This document shows positions 40,258-49,414 of a DNA stretch of 64,000 bases, one piece after another. A model generated the notes under the pieces. The model was not told the origin of the DNA. It did no database searches and saw nothing but the letters and a program-made list of their open reading frames with translations. The stretch is from Devosia sp. ZB163 (GTDB taxonomy: Bacteria; Pseudomonadota; Alphaproteobacteria; Rhizobiales; Devosiaceae): contig NZ_JAQRMY010000001.1 of NCBI RefSeq assembly GCF_028613635.1, positions 41,777 through 105,776 of the forward strand. The letters are read 5' to 3'. How positions within the stretch are numbered: the first letter of the stretch is position 1; each line of letters begins with the position of its first letter. A program made the translations under genes and the position numbers.

Positions 40258-40270
40258 AAAGGATCGATTG

Positions 40271-41251
40271 ATGAGCCAGATTTCCTCGCCTACCAACTCT
40301 GCCACCACCGGCGCCGCATTCATGCTGGCCGCCGCGCTGGCTTTTGCCGGCTCCAACACCTTGCAGGCCGTGCTGCCCACTCCCGTCGAGTATGGCGGCT
40401 ACGGCATGTCATCCACCGGCATGGCCTTCTGGCAATATGTGATTGCTGGCCTCCTCAGCCTGCCGCTGATCTTCCGCATCGGCCTGGGCAACCTCCGCAC
40501 CAGCCATCCCCTGGCCCATGAGATCCGCGCCTTCGTGTCGGCGCTCGGCGTCCACGTCTTCGTCTACGGCTTCGCCTCGGGCGTGCCGATCTGGCAGATG
40601 GTGACCCTGCTCGCCACCGGGCCGCTGTTCATCATCGTCGGCTCGACCCTGTTCCTCGGCGAACGCGTCTCGAGCGCCCGGATCGGCGCGGCGCTCGTCG
40701 GCTTCGCCGGCGCGCTCATCGTCTCGGGCTTCGGCGCCGAGGGCCTCGGCTGGTCGACCCTCGTGCCGATCGTTGCTGCCGCGCTCTGGGCGACGACGGA
40801 CGTGCTCACCCGCTACCTTGCGCTCAAGGGCGAGAGCCCCGAGACGCTGACCATCTCGCTGCTCGTCCTGATGACGCCGAACCACCTGCTGATCCTCGTC
40901 GCCGTCACCGCCTTCGGCTGGCTCGTGCCGTCGCTGCTGCCGGCCGGCGTCGCCACCGGCTTCCCCTTCGCCCTGCCCACGGGCGACGGGCTGTGGCTGC
41001 TGCTGCTGCTCGGGGCGCTCACCGGCGCGGCCCAGTACCTGCTCGCCTTCGCCTACAAGGCGGCCGACGCCACCTATCTCCAGCCCTTCGGCGACACCAA
41101 GGTGCTGCTGGGCGGGCTGGTCGGCTGGTTCGCCCTCGGCCAGGTCCCCTCGGCCTGGTTCTGGCCCGGCGCCGCGCTGATCGTCCTCGCCTCGGCCTAT
41201 ATCTACTGGGTCGAACGCAAGGGCCCCGCCCCGACCCTCGCCACCGCCTGA
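40271..41251 (+). CDS. ribN: Riboflavin transporter, EamA/RibN type
   Basis: 326 residues with ten predicted helices (two EamA repeats). A protein of this family under an FMN riboswitch is the known RibN riboflavin importer of rhizobia and related bacteria. Family landmarks include ALAFAGSNTLQAVLP, IRAFVSALGVHVFVY and ADATYLQPFGDTKVLLGGLVGW. The start is the ATG at 40271, one codon after a TTG. Substrate is inferred mainly from the riboswitch. Confidence 0.85.
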   Translation: MSQISSPTNSATTGAAFMLAAALAFAGSNTLQAVLPTPVEYGGYGMSSTGMAFWQYVIAGLLSLPLIFRIGLGNLRTSHPLAHEIRAFVSALGVHVFVYGFASGVPIWQMVTLLATGPLFIIVGSTLFLGERVSSARIGAALVGFAGALIVSGFGAEGLGWSTLVPIVAAALWATTDVLTRYLALKGESPETLTISLLVLMTPNHLLILVAVTAFGWLVPSLLPAGVATGFPFALPTGDGLWLLLLLGALTGAAQYLLAFAYKAADATYLQPFGDTKVLLGGLVGWFALGQVPSAWFWPGAALIVLASAYIYWVERKGPAPTLATA

Positions 41252-41255
41252 CTGG

Positions 41256-41400
41256 CTCCCCTCAAGGGGGAGGGAGGCCCGGGCCGCTGCACGCCCTGGC
41301 CTCCCGGAGCCGCTCGTGACTGGCGGCTCCGGACTCCACTCGCGCAGTCAGCGCCTTCTCCCCTTGTGGGAGAAGGTGGCCGACAGGCCGGATGAGGGGT
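41256..41400. repeat. RIME/REP-like repeat
   Basis: C-rich half element at 41256-41277 and a full CTTCTCCCCTTGTGGGAGAAG-type hairpin with GGCCGACAGGCC and CGGATGAGGGGT at 41354-41400. Confidence 0.75.
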
Positions 41401-41466
41401 CTGCAGACGAACGTCTGCACGATCGGAGCCATGCGACGAGCGGTGGAGTGCGCGGAGAGATACCCC
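41401..41466. repeat. Repeat module with own variable hairpin
   Basis: TGCAGACG-AA-CGTCTGCA palindrome followed by GATCGGAGC and GCGACGAGCGGTGGAGTG, CGCGGAGAGATACCCCT. The same conserved part, with a different but also perfect palindrome, recurs at 47052-47112. Its last base abuts the stop of the next gene. Confidence 0.7.
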
Positions 41467-42579
41467 TTACACCCGCACCCACGCCCCCTCGTGATGGCTC
41501 CGCGCCATCGCATGCACCGCCCGCTCGATCTCCAGCCCCGCCTCGAAATCGACGATCTGCGCCGCCTCCCCGCCGATGGCGCGCAGCAGCTCGTGGCACT
41601 CGATGATCTTGAGTTCGTTGAACCCCAGCCCATGCCCCGGCGCCGGGATGAACCGCTCGTAGGGCGCATGCACCGGCGCCGTGAGTATGGTCCGGAACCC
41701 CTGCTCGGCCGCATGGTCGCTCGCCGTATAGAGTTGGAACTCGTTCATCCGCTCCTGGTCGTAGGCAATCGTCCCCTTCGAGCCGAACACCTGCACCGCG
41801 ATCCGCCCCTTCCGCCCCCAGGCCGAACGGTCGAGCGCCATCACGCCCGCTGCCCCGTTCGTGAGCTCGATCAGCACCGAAGCAATATCGAACGTCTCGA
41901 CCTTCCGCCTCCCACCATCCCGGCTTGGCCGGTCGGCATAGGGCATCGAAAGCTGCGCCATCACCCGCGTGACCCCGCCGAACAGGTACTGGATGAGGCT
42001 CAGCGGATGGACGCCGAAATCGTCGAGCGCGCCATAGCCGGAGGAGGCCTCGCTCTTCCAGTAGAACAGCGCCTCGGGGTCGGCCATGAAGTCCTCGTCC
42101 ATCTCGAAGCGGAAATGGTTCACGGTGCCGATCGTCCCCTCCTCGATCAGCCGCTTGATGTGCCGGATCACCGGGTTCTGGATGTAGTTGTAGCCGAGCG
42201 CCGTCACCTTGCCCGCCTCGAGCGCTTTCAGCGCCATCCGTTCGGCATCCTCGAGCTTCACCGCCATCGGCTTTTCGCACCAGACGTGCTTGCCCGCCTC
42301 GAGCGCCGCGATCGCCATCTCCGCGTGGAACGCATTGGGCGTCGTCACCGACACCACCTCGACCTCCGGGTCGGCGATGAGCTCCCGCCAGTCCGACGTC
42401 CATTTCTCGAACCCGAACTCGTCGGCGCGCCGATGCGCCAGCTCCGGCGACACCTCGGCAAGGTGCTTCAGCACCGGCCGCGGCCCATCCCCGAACACCG
42501 GCTTCACCGCATTCCAGGCCAGCGCATGGCACTTGCCCATATACCCCGTCCCGATAAGCCCGACGCCGATGGTGCTCAT
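41467..42579 (-). CDS. Gfo/Idh/MocA family oxidoreductase
   Basis: 370 residues from MSTIGVGLIGTGYMGKCH. NAD(P)-binding GLIGTGYMGK, signature EKPMAVKLEDAERM, and a long C-terminal domain. Relatives in inositol clusters oxidise inositol or its isomers; position as last gene of the ABC importer operon supports a polyol or sugar substrate. Longer upstream readings run into the SBP gene and are rejected. Confidence 0.9.
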   Translation of the reverse strand: MSTIGVGLIGTGYMGKCHALAWNAVKPVFGDGPRPVLKHLAEVSPELAHRRADEFGFEKWTSDWRELIADPEVEVVSVTTPNAFHAEMAIAALEAGKHVWCEKPMAVKLEDAERMALKALEAGKVTALGYNYIQNPVIRHIKRLIEEGTIGTVNHFRFEMDEDFMADPEALFYWKSEASSGYGALDDFGVHPLSLIQYLFGGVTRVMAQLSMPYADRPSRDGGRRKVETFDIASVLIELTNGAAGVMALDRSAWGRKGRIAVQVFGSKGTIAYDQERMNEFQLYTASDHAAEQGFRTILTAPVHAPYERFIPAPGHGLGFNELKIIECHELLRAIGGEAAQIVDFEAGLEIERAVHAMARSHHEGAWVRV

Positions 42580-42600
42580 TAGGAAGACTTCCTCTCTCTT

Positions 42601-42720
42601 CGTCTCGCGCTTCGCGCGATCCACCCTCTCCCCGACGGGAAGAGGAACACCGACTGCACAGTCGGCGCCTTGTTCTTCTCCCCGTCGGGGAGAAGGTGGC
42701 GCGCAGCGCCGGATGAGGGG
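42601..42720. repeat. RIME/REP-like composite repeat
   Basis: Two hairpins in opposite orientation with a CCGACTG-CA-CAGTCGG centre and GGCGCGCAGCGCC then CGGATGAGGGG. Confidence 0.8.
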
Positions 42721-42791
42721 GCCCCATGCACCACCCTCAAGACAACGCCCGGAGCCGAAACCCCGGGCGCCCTTGCTCGCTGGAGGCAAGC

Positions 42792-43697
42792 TTACTTGTA
42801 CTGCTCGGCATTGTCCTTGGTGACGAGCACCGTGCCGGTGTCGATCACCGGTTCGATGGTCTTGCCGCCCTTGAGGTCGACCAGCGCCTGGATGCCGAAG
42901 CCGCCCATGTTGGCCGGGGCCTGCGCCACCGTCGCCGCCATGTCGCCGGCGAGCACTGCCGCCGCGGCGTCGGGGTTGGCGTCGAACCCGACCACCATCA
43001 CATCCTTCTTGGCCGCGGCCTTCAGTGCCTCCACGGCGCCCAGCGCCATGTTGTCGTTCGAGCCGAAGATGCCCTTGATGTTGGGGTTGCCGGCGAGGAT
43101 GTTCTCGGTCACCGACAGGCCCTTGGCGCGATCCCACTCGGCCGTCTGCTCGGCCACCACCTTGAGCCCGCAGGCCTCGAGCCCCTGCTTGGAGCCGTTG
43201 GCGCGGAACTGGGCCGTCGAGTGGGCCATCACGCCCTGCAGGATCGCCACTTCCGAGCCGGCCGGCAGGTTGTCGCACATGTACTTGGCGGCGAGCGCGG
43301 CGCCCACTTCATTATTGGTGCCGATGAAGGTCACGCCTTCGTTCGAACCGAGCGTATCGACGAACACCACCGGAATGCCGGCGGCCTTGGCCGCATCCAC
43401 CACCGGGGCGAGCGCACCCGGATCGGTCGGCGCGAGCGCAATGCCCTCGACCTTCTGCGCGATCAGGTCCTCGACCTGCGACACCTGGGCCTGCACGTCC
43501 GTCTCGGCCGGCGGCGCCACGACCACCACGTCGACGCCGAGTTCGGCGCCCTTGTCCTTGGCGCCCTTCTCCACCGCCGCCCAGAACGGGTTGCCCGCGC
43601 CTGGGCCCTTCATCACCAGCGCGTAGGCGGCATTGGCGCTGCCGATCATGCTGGACATCGCCACGAGCGCCACGCCAGCCATCAGAATATGCTTCAT
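42792..43697 (-). CDS. ibpA: Sugar/polyol ABC transporter periplasmic binding protein (inositol type)
   Basis: 301 residues. Signal peptide MKHILMAGVALVAMSSMIGSANA, then a two-lobe LacI-type binding fold: GIALAPTDPGALAPVVDAAKAAGIPVVFVDT, GTNNEVGAALAAKYM and GSNDNMALGAVEALK. It belongs to a CUT2-type importer whose permease and ATPase genes precede it. Myo-inositol is the likely ligand from cluster context (IbpA-like); ribose, fructose or another sugar remains possible. Confidence 0.85.
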   Translation of the reverse strand: MKHILMAGVALVAMSSMIGSANAAYALVMKGPGAGNPFWAAVEKGAKDKGAELGVDVVVVAPPAETDVQAQVSQVEDLIAQKVEGIALAPTDPGALAPVVDAAKAAGIPVVFVDTLGSNEGVTFIGTNNEVGAALAAKYMCDNLPAGSEVAILQGVMAHSTAQFRANGSKQGLEACGLKVVAEQTAEWDRAKGLSVTENILAGNPNIKGIFGSNDNMALGAVEALKAAAKKDVMVVGFDANPDAAAAVLAGDMAATVAQAPANMGGFGIQALVDLKGGKTIEPVIDTGTVLVTKDNAEQYK

Positions 43698-43780
43698 AAC
43701 CTGGTCCTCCCTGTCTCCAGTTCCTCTTCGCCGCGCCGCCGGAGACGGGTGCGCACGGCGTGTTCGTCGCCCTCTCTCGT

Positions 43781-43830
43781 CACCTCTCCCTCGGGGGGAG
43801 AGGCCGGCGCGACAGCGCCGGTTGAGGGGG
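43781..43830. repeat. RIME/REP-like half repeat
   Basis: CTCTCCCTCGGGGGGAGAG hairpin followed by GGCGCGACAGCGCC and GGTTGAGGGGG between SBP and permease genes. Confidence 0.7.
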
Positions 43831-43850
43831 CCTTTCCGTAGCCACCGAAA

Positions 43851-44867
43851 TCACCTCCGCACCGCCGCCCGCCGCCGCAGCACGTCGATATAGACCGCGA
43901 AGATGATGACGAGCCCGATCAGGATCTGCTGCCAGAAGGCGCTGACATTGTTGATGTTGAGCCCGTTGCGCAGGATCCCCATGATGAGGACGCCCGCCAG
44001 CACGCCGATCACCGTGCCGCGCCCGCCGAAGAAGCTCGCCCCGCCGATGATCACCGCCGCGATCGCATCGAGCTCGATGCCGAGCCCCGCATTGGGAAAG
44101 CCGCTGTCGGTACGCCCCGCGAGCAGCAGGCCCGAGAGCCCGGCGAAAAAGCCCGAGATCATGTAGACGACCACGAGGGTCCGATCGACATTGATGCCCG
44201 ACACCCGCGCCGCCTGCGGATTTCCGCCGATGGCGAAGATGTGCCGGCCCATGTTGGTCTTCTCGAGGAAGAACCACAGCACCACCGCGCTGACGGCGAC
44301 GACGATCAGGCTCGCCGGCAATCCGGCCGGCGGCGGGAAGATGCCGAAATCGTAGTACGCCTGCCCCAGATAGCGCACCTCCGGCTGCAGCCCCGAGATC
44401 GGCGCGCCGTTCGAGATGAGATAGGTGAGCCCGCGCGCCACGTTCAGCGTGCCCAGCGTCATGATGAACGGATGCGGCAGCTTCAGCACCGTGAGGCCGA
44501 CGCCGTTGACCCAGCCCACCGCGAGCCCGATGGCCGGCCCGATCAGCAGCACCAGCGGCCACGGCACCCCGGCCTTCGACGCGATGGCGAGCGCCACCAT
44601 GCCCAGCGCCATCACCGAGCCGACACTGAGGTCGATACCGGCCGTGACGATCACCACGTACATGCCGAGAGCCAGCAGCGCGAGCGTCGCGTTCTGCTTC
44701 AATATGTTGGTGAGGTTCTGCGCCGTGAGGAACACCTCCGGCTTGATCAGCGCCAGCACCAGCATCATCACCACGACGACGAGGATGATGCCGTACCCCT
44801 CGAGGAACTTGCTCAGCACCGGCCGGCTGATCCCGAACCCCGGCTTGGCGGCGGGAGTGTCAGACAT
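43851..44867 (-). CDS. iatP: Sugar/polyol ABC transporter permease (CUT2, inositol type)
   Basis: 338-residue membrane permease from MSDTPAAKPGFGIS with about eight to ten helices; the family motif GIDLSVGSVMALG and GGRGTVIGVLAGVLIMG near the C-terminus place it with RbsC/FrcC/IatP. It is the middle gene of the ATPase-permease-SBP operon. Confidence 0.87.
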   Translation of the reverse strand: MSDTPAAKPGFGISRPVLSKFLEGYGIILVVVVMMLVLALIKPEVFLTAQNLTNILKQNATLALLALGMYVVIVTAGIDLSVGSVMALGMVALAIASKAGVPWPLVLLIGPAIGLAVGWVNGVGLTVLKLPHPFIMTLGTLNVARGLTYLISNGAPISGLQPEVRYLGQAYYDFGIFPPPAGLPASLIVVAVSAVVLWFFLEKTNMGRHIFAIGGNPQAARVSGINVDRTLVVVYMISGFFAGLSGLLLAGRTDSGFPNAGLGIELDAIAAVIIGGASFFGGRGTVIGVLAGVLIMGILRNGLNINNVSAFWQQILIGLVIIFAVYIDVLRRRAAVRR

Positions 44868-44873
44868 GGCCCG

Positions 44874-45102
44874 TCCCCTCATCCGGCGCTAAGCGCCACC
44901 TTCTCCCCGACGGGGAGAAGAACACCGCAACATCGGCGATCACCCCTGTTCCTCTCCCCCTCGGGGAGAGGGTGGACCGGCAAAGCCGGGACGGGTGAGG
45001 GGTCGAGGTACGGTGGAAGAGAGGTGCAGGCGGCACGCTCTCGCCCACCCACCACCTCTCCCTCGGGGGAGAGGTCGGCGCGCCAGCGCCGGGTGAGGGG
45101 GC
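44874..45102. repeat. RIME/REP-like composite repeats
   Basis: A complete composite (44874-45000: CCCCTCATCCGGCGCTAAGCGCC, two hairpins, GGTGAGGGG) plus a half element (45053-45102), in the 273-bp gap between ATPase and permease genes. Confidence 0.78.
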
Positions 45103-45140
45103 CTTCTGCCACTGGGAGGTCTGAAGCAAGCTCATCTCCC

Positions 45141-45920
<780 letters not shown>

Positions 45921-45959
45921 CCTCCGGCCCTCCCCGACCTTCAGAGTTCGTTCACGGTT

Positions 45960-45974
45960 GGAACGATTGGTTCC
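45960..45974. promoter_or_regulatory. Second short palindrome upstream of iatA
   Basis: GGAAC-GATTG-GTTCC, a GGAA-N7-TTCC variant, 15 bp before the better IolR site. Confidence 0.35.
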
Positions 45975-45988
45975 GTATTCCCTATTGA

Positions 45989-46009
45989 TAGAATGTTTAT
46001 TCCATTCTA
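45989..46009. promoter_or_regulatory. Candidate IolR operator in iatA/iolR divergent region
   Basis: TAGAATG...CATTCTA is a perfect 7-bp inverted repeat; inside it AGAA-TGTTTA-TTCC (45990-46003) matches the rhizobial IolR site GGAA-N6-TTCC with one mismatch. Confidence 0.5.
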
Positions 46010-46145
46010 CGGTTGAGCGTCAAGTGTCCCGGGAATGACTTGGGGCTTTGGTGGATAAGGCGCACCGACCGGCAGAAGTTCATGGACTTCGCTCGGACAA
46101 TCGTTGGACTTTGTCTGCGCCAGCGCTTCGTAGTATGGGGCCGGT

Positions 46146-46991
46146 ATGGACGACCAGGATATCAATGTTGCGGAAGCTGCCCCGCGCGACTTTCCCGCCC
46201 TGCGCGCGCTGATCGCCGCCCGGGCGCCAAGCCTGCCGCGCCGGCTGACGCAGGTCGCCACCTATGCGCTCGACAACCCCGACGAGATCGCCTTCGGCAC
46301 CGCTGCCAGCATCGCCCAGCACTCGGGCGTCCAGCCCTCGACGCTGGTCCGCTTCAGCCAGGCCCTTGGCTATCAGGGCTTCTCCGACCTGCAGGACGTG
46401 TTCCGCGCCCGCCTGCGCGACCGCGTGCCGAGCTACGAGGAACGCCTCAAGCAGCTGCGCGAGCATGGCGGCGCCAGCAAATCCGGCCTCCTGCTCCAGG
46501 GCTTCGCCGATGCCGCCGAGCGCTCCGTCGCCGACCTGAGGCTGAAACTCGACCCCGCAACGCTCGAACGCGCCGTCGACATCCTCGCCAAGGCCGAGAC
46601 CATCTACCTCGTCGGCCTCCGCCGTTCCTTCCCCATCACCAGCTACATGGCCTACGCCATGGGCAAGCTGGGGATCCGGAACCTCCTGGTCGACGGCATC
46701 GCCGGGCTGGGCGCCGAGCAGATCGGCTTCATCTCGCCGCGCGACGCGGTGCTGGCCATCAGCTTCACGCCCTATGCCAGCGAGACGGTGAACCTCGCAC
46801 ACGCGGCCAAGAGCCGGCATGCCAGGATCGTGTCGATCACCGATTCCATCTTCTCGCCCATCGCGCCGATCGCCGATGCCTGGCTCGAGATCGTCGAAGC
46901 CGACTTCGAAGGCTTCCGCTCCATGGCCGCAACCATGGCGCTCGCCATGACGCTCACGGTCGCAGTGGCGGGAAAACGAGGCGAGAAGTAG
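46146..46991 (+). CDS. iolR: RpiR family transcriptional regulator, IolR-like
   Basis: 281 residues: N-terminal helix-turn-helix (about 35-90, FGTAASIAQHSGVQPSTLVRFSQALG) and a C-terminal SIS sugar-phosphate-binding domain (about 130-260, VGLRRSFPITSYM, ISFTPYASETVNLA). Matches rhizobial IolR, a repressor of inositol catabolism thought to respond to an inositol-derived phosphate. Lies between two operons it likely controls. Confidence 0.88.
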   Translation: MDDQDINVAEAAPRDFPALRALIAARAPSLPRRLTQVATYALDNPDEIAFGTAASIAQHSGVQPSTLVRFSQALGYQGFSDLQDVFRARLRDRVPSYEERLKQLREHGGASKSGLLLQGFADAAERSVADLRLKLDPATLERAVDILAKAETIYLVGLRRSFPITSYMAYAMGKLGIRNLLVDGIAGLGAEQIGFISPRDAVLAISFTPYASETVNLAHAAKSRHARIVSITDSIFSPIAPIADAWLEIVEADFEGFRSMAATMALAMTLTVAVAGKRGEK

Positions 46992-47004
46992 AGGCCACCT
47001 CTTA

Positions 47005-47174
47005 CCTTCTCCCCTTGTGGGAGAAGGTGGCGCGCAGCGCCGGATGAGGGGTCCCGCAACCCTGGGGTTGCGCGATCGGAGCGAAGCGACGAGCGGTGGA
47101 GTGCGCGGAGAGATACCCCTCATCCGCCCCGCGGCGACGGCCTTTGGCCGTCCTTCTCCCACAAGGGGAGAAGG
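47005..47174. repeat. RIME/REP-like inverted composite enclosing a conserved module
   Basis: A forward hairpin element (47005-47050, ends CGGATGAGGGGT), a central module with CGCAACCC-TG-GGGTTGCG and GATCGGAGCGAAGCGACGAG, and the reverse element (47109-47174, starts ACCCCTCATCCG). The ends are complementary, so the 170 bases can fold as one long structure. Confidence 0.75.
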
Positions 47175-47196
47175 CGATCACTGCCAGGTCGGTGCC

Positions 47197-48024
47197 TCAG
47201 CCCTTCTTCACCGGATAGCCGATCGCTCCACCACCACTCGCCCCGATCACGGTCTGCTCGTACTCGACGCACGACCCCGTCATCGGCGCCGACTCCGGCC
47301 CTGCGAGAAAAGCGATGACCCGCGCCACGCCCTCTGGCTTCAGCAGCTGCCCGAACGGCCGCGAGGCCTCGGCCTTCTCCAGCCAGTCGTCCGCCGCATC
47401 GTGGAAGGTCTTGAGCGTCACGTGCTCGCCCGGCGTATCGGCCCAGCCGAGGATGATGCCGTTGACGCGGATGCGCATCATGTTGACGGCGTTCGCGGTG
47501 TTCTTGGTCAGCGTCATCAGCGCACCCTTCGACGCGCTGTAGGCGGCGAGATTGGGCGAGCCGATATAGGCGTTGACCGAGAGGATGTTGACGATCGACC
47601 CGGCGATGCGCTCGCGCTGCATCACCCTGATCGCGTCCTGCATCAGGAAGAACGGCGCCCGTACATTGATGGCGAACATCCGCTCGTAGAGCGCGATGTC
47701 CGTATCGAGGATCGTGCCGCGATCGGTCAACCCGGCGATATTGGCCAGCACATCGACCCGGCCGAACGCCTTGTCGGCCGCCGGGATGATGGTCGCAACC
47801 TGGGCCGGGTCGGCAAGATCGGCCGTAACGAAGATGGTCGGCGTGCCGGCCTCGGTGAGCGAGCGCGCCACCGCCTCGCCCTTGTCCGCCTGCCGGTCGG
47901 TGATCAAGATGCCGGCGGCGCCGCGTTCGGCCAGCAGCCGCGCCGTCGCCTCGCCCAACCCCTGGGCGCCTCCGGTCACAACGGCGATCTTGCCGGCAAA
48001 CTGGGCGGAGGAATTCTCGGTCAT
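47197..48024 (-). CDS. SDR family oxidoreductase in inositol cluster
   Basis: 275 residues from MTENSSAQFAGKIAVVTGGAQG. NAD(P)-binding TGGAQGLGEATAR, catalytic Tyr-x3-Lys in YSASK, and Ser in ILSVNAY. Downstream of iolG on the same strand, 249 bp apart including repeats. Possible scyllo-inositol or keto-inositol reductase, but the substrate is not determined. Confidence 0.85.
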   Translation of the reverse strand: MTENSSAQFAGKIAVVTGGAQGLGEATARLLAERGAAGILITDRQADKGEAVARSLTEAGTPTIFVTADLADPAQVATIIPAADKAFGRVDVLANIAGLTDRGTILDTDIALYERMFAINVRAPFFLMQDAIRVMQRERIAGSIVNILSVNAYIGSPNLAAYSASKGALMTLTKNTANAVNMMRIRVNGIILGWADTPGEHVTLKTFHDAADDWLEKAEASRPFGQLLKPEGVARVIAFLAGPESAPMTGSCVEYEQTVIGASGGGAIGYPVKKG

Positions 48025-48109
48025 CGCAGGGGACTCAGGGCTGGTATGGTGGCCGGACACTAGGGAGTTGAGGGACGTAAGCCAAGCCCCGTGTTGCAGG
48101 CCCGATCCA

Positions 48110-48145
48110 CCGCCGTCATTCCCGCGAAAGCGGGAACCCGGTGGG
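48110..48145. repeat. REP-like hairpin (CCCGCGAAAGCGGG type)
   Basis: CGTCATTCCCGCGAAAGCGG palindrome of a second repeat family; a related copy is at 48228-48263 and others elsewhere. Confidence 0.6.
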
Positions 48146-48227
48146 ATACTTCGGCAGCAGCGATATCGGACGAACCCCACAGGGTTTCCGCTGGGCCGTG
48201 AAGCGCCCGGAGCAAGCGACCCCACTC

Positions 48228-48263
48228 CGTCATCCCCGGGCTTGACCCGGGGACCCATGCCCC
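48228..48263. repeat. REP-like hairpin (CCCCGGGCTTGACCCGGGG type)
   Basis: CGTCATCCCCGGGCTTGACC hairpin followed by CGGGGACCC; similar copies at 55447-55480 and 60848-60880. Confidence 0.6.
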
Positions 48264-48273
48264 ACGCTCCGGA

Positions 48274-49260
48274 CTATCCGACCCGCACGACCTGCCCGGT
48301 CTGCGAGCTTTTCGTCGCCGCCTCGGCCAGCTTCTGAGCTTGCAGCCCATCCTGCCCCGAAGGCGTCGGGGTCGTCCCGTTCGCCATCGCGTCGATGAAG
48401 CTGTTCACCTCGGCCGCATAGGCCGCGACATAGCGGTCGATGAAGAAGTTCTGGATCACGTCCTGCGTGAACCCGTTGCCGTCGGCGCGCTCGAGCGTCG
48501 TCATGTGCACGTTCCCCGCGCGCAGCATGCCCTTCGACCCATGCACCTCGATCCGCTGGTCATAGCCATACGTGGCGCGGCGCGAGTTGGTGATCACCGC
48601 GATCTTGCCCGAGGCCGTCTGCATCTGCACCGCGGCCGTGTCGACATCGCCGGCCGTCCCGATCGCCTTGTCGACCAGCGCGCTGCCCAGCGCATGCACC
48701 GTCACGAACTCCTCGCCCACGAGGAAGCGCGCCATGTCGAAATCGTGGATCATCATGTCGCGATAGAGCCCGCCCGAGCGCTCGATATAGCTGACCGGCG
48801 GCGGCGCCGGGTCGCGCGAGATGATCGTCACGATCTCGACGTCGCCGATCTCCCCACCCTGGATCCGCTTCTGCACCGCGGCGAAATTCGGGTCGAACCG
48901 GCGGTTGAAGCCGATCATCAGCGGCACGCCCGCCTTCTCCACCACCGGCAGGCACGCCTCGATCCGCTCGACCGAAAGCGACACCGGCTTTTCGCAGAGG
49001 ATGGCCTTGCCCGCCCGCGCCGCCTTCTCGATCAGGTCGGCATGCGTATCGGTGGGGGTCGCGATGAGAACGGCGTCAACATCGGAGCCGATGATTTCGT
49101 CAACCGTCGAAACCTGTGCCCCCACGCTCCTCGCGAGCGATACTGCGGCGTCGGGAATGGCGTCAGCGACATAGGCGACGCTGGCACGCGGCGAGTTGGC
49201 GATCGTGTTCGCATGCACCTTGCCGATACGCCCGGCGCCCAGAATTCCGAATTTGACCAC
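48274..49260 (-). CDS. iolG: Inositol 2-dehydrogenase
   Basis: NAD-dependent oxidation of myo-inositol to 2-keto-myo-inositol, first step of the pathway. About 328 residues from a GTG with AGGGGGG seven bases upstream; an ATG five codons earlier lacks spacing. Family features: FGILGAGRIGKVHANTI, EKPVSLSVERIEACL, DMMIHDFDMARFL and the C-terminal FIDRYVAAYAAEVNSF. It faces iolC across a shared operator. Confidence 0.92.
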   Translation of the reverse strand: MVKFGILGAGRIGKVHANTIANSPRASVAYVADAIPDAAVSLARSVGAQVSTVDEIIGSDVDAVLIATPTDTHADLIEKAARAGKAILCEKPVSLSVERIEACLPVVEKAGVPLMIGFNRRFDPNFAAVQKRIQGGEIGDVEIVTIISRDPAPPPVSYIERSGGLYRDMMIHDFDMARFLVGEEFVTVHALGSALVDKAIGTAGDVDTAAVQMQTASGKIAVITNSRRATYGYDQRIEVHGSKGMLRAGNVHMTTLERADGNGFTQDVIQNFFIDRYVAAYAAEVNSFIDAMANGTTPTPSGQDGLQAQKLAEAATKSSQTGQVVRVG

Positions 49261-49310
49261 GAGTGCCCCCCTCATGCACGGCGTCCCGCCGTCGCTGCCA
49301 CATCAGCTAT

Positions 49311-49324
49311 GGAACATTCATTCC
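49311..49324. promoter_or_regulatory. IolR operator in iolG/iolC divergent region
   Basis: GGAA-CATTCA-TTCC matches exactly the rhizobial IolR motif GGAA-N6-TTCC (motif known from Sinorhizobium meliloti). It lies 51 bp upstream of iolG and 91 bp upstream of iolC, suited to repress both. Confidence 0.65.
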
Positions 49325-49414
49325 GAATACAGGCATTTCGGAATTGACGTTTCATCCGCGCGAGGGATACAACGGCCAAAACAGGCCGTCCAGTAGAAAC
49401 ACGCGGGGGAGATC

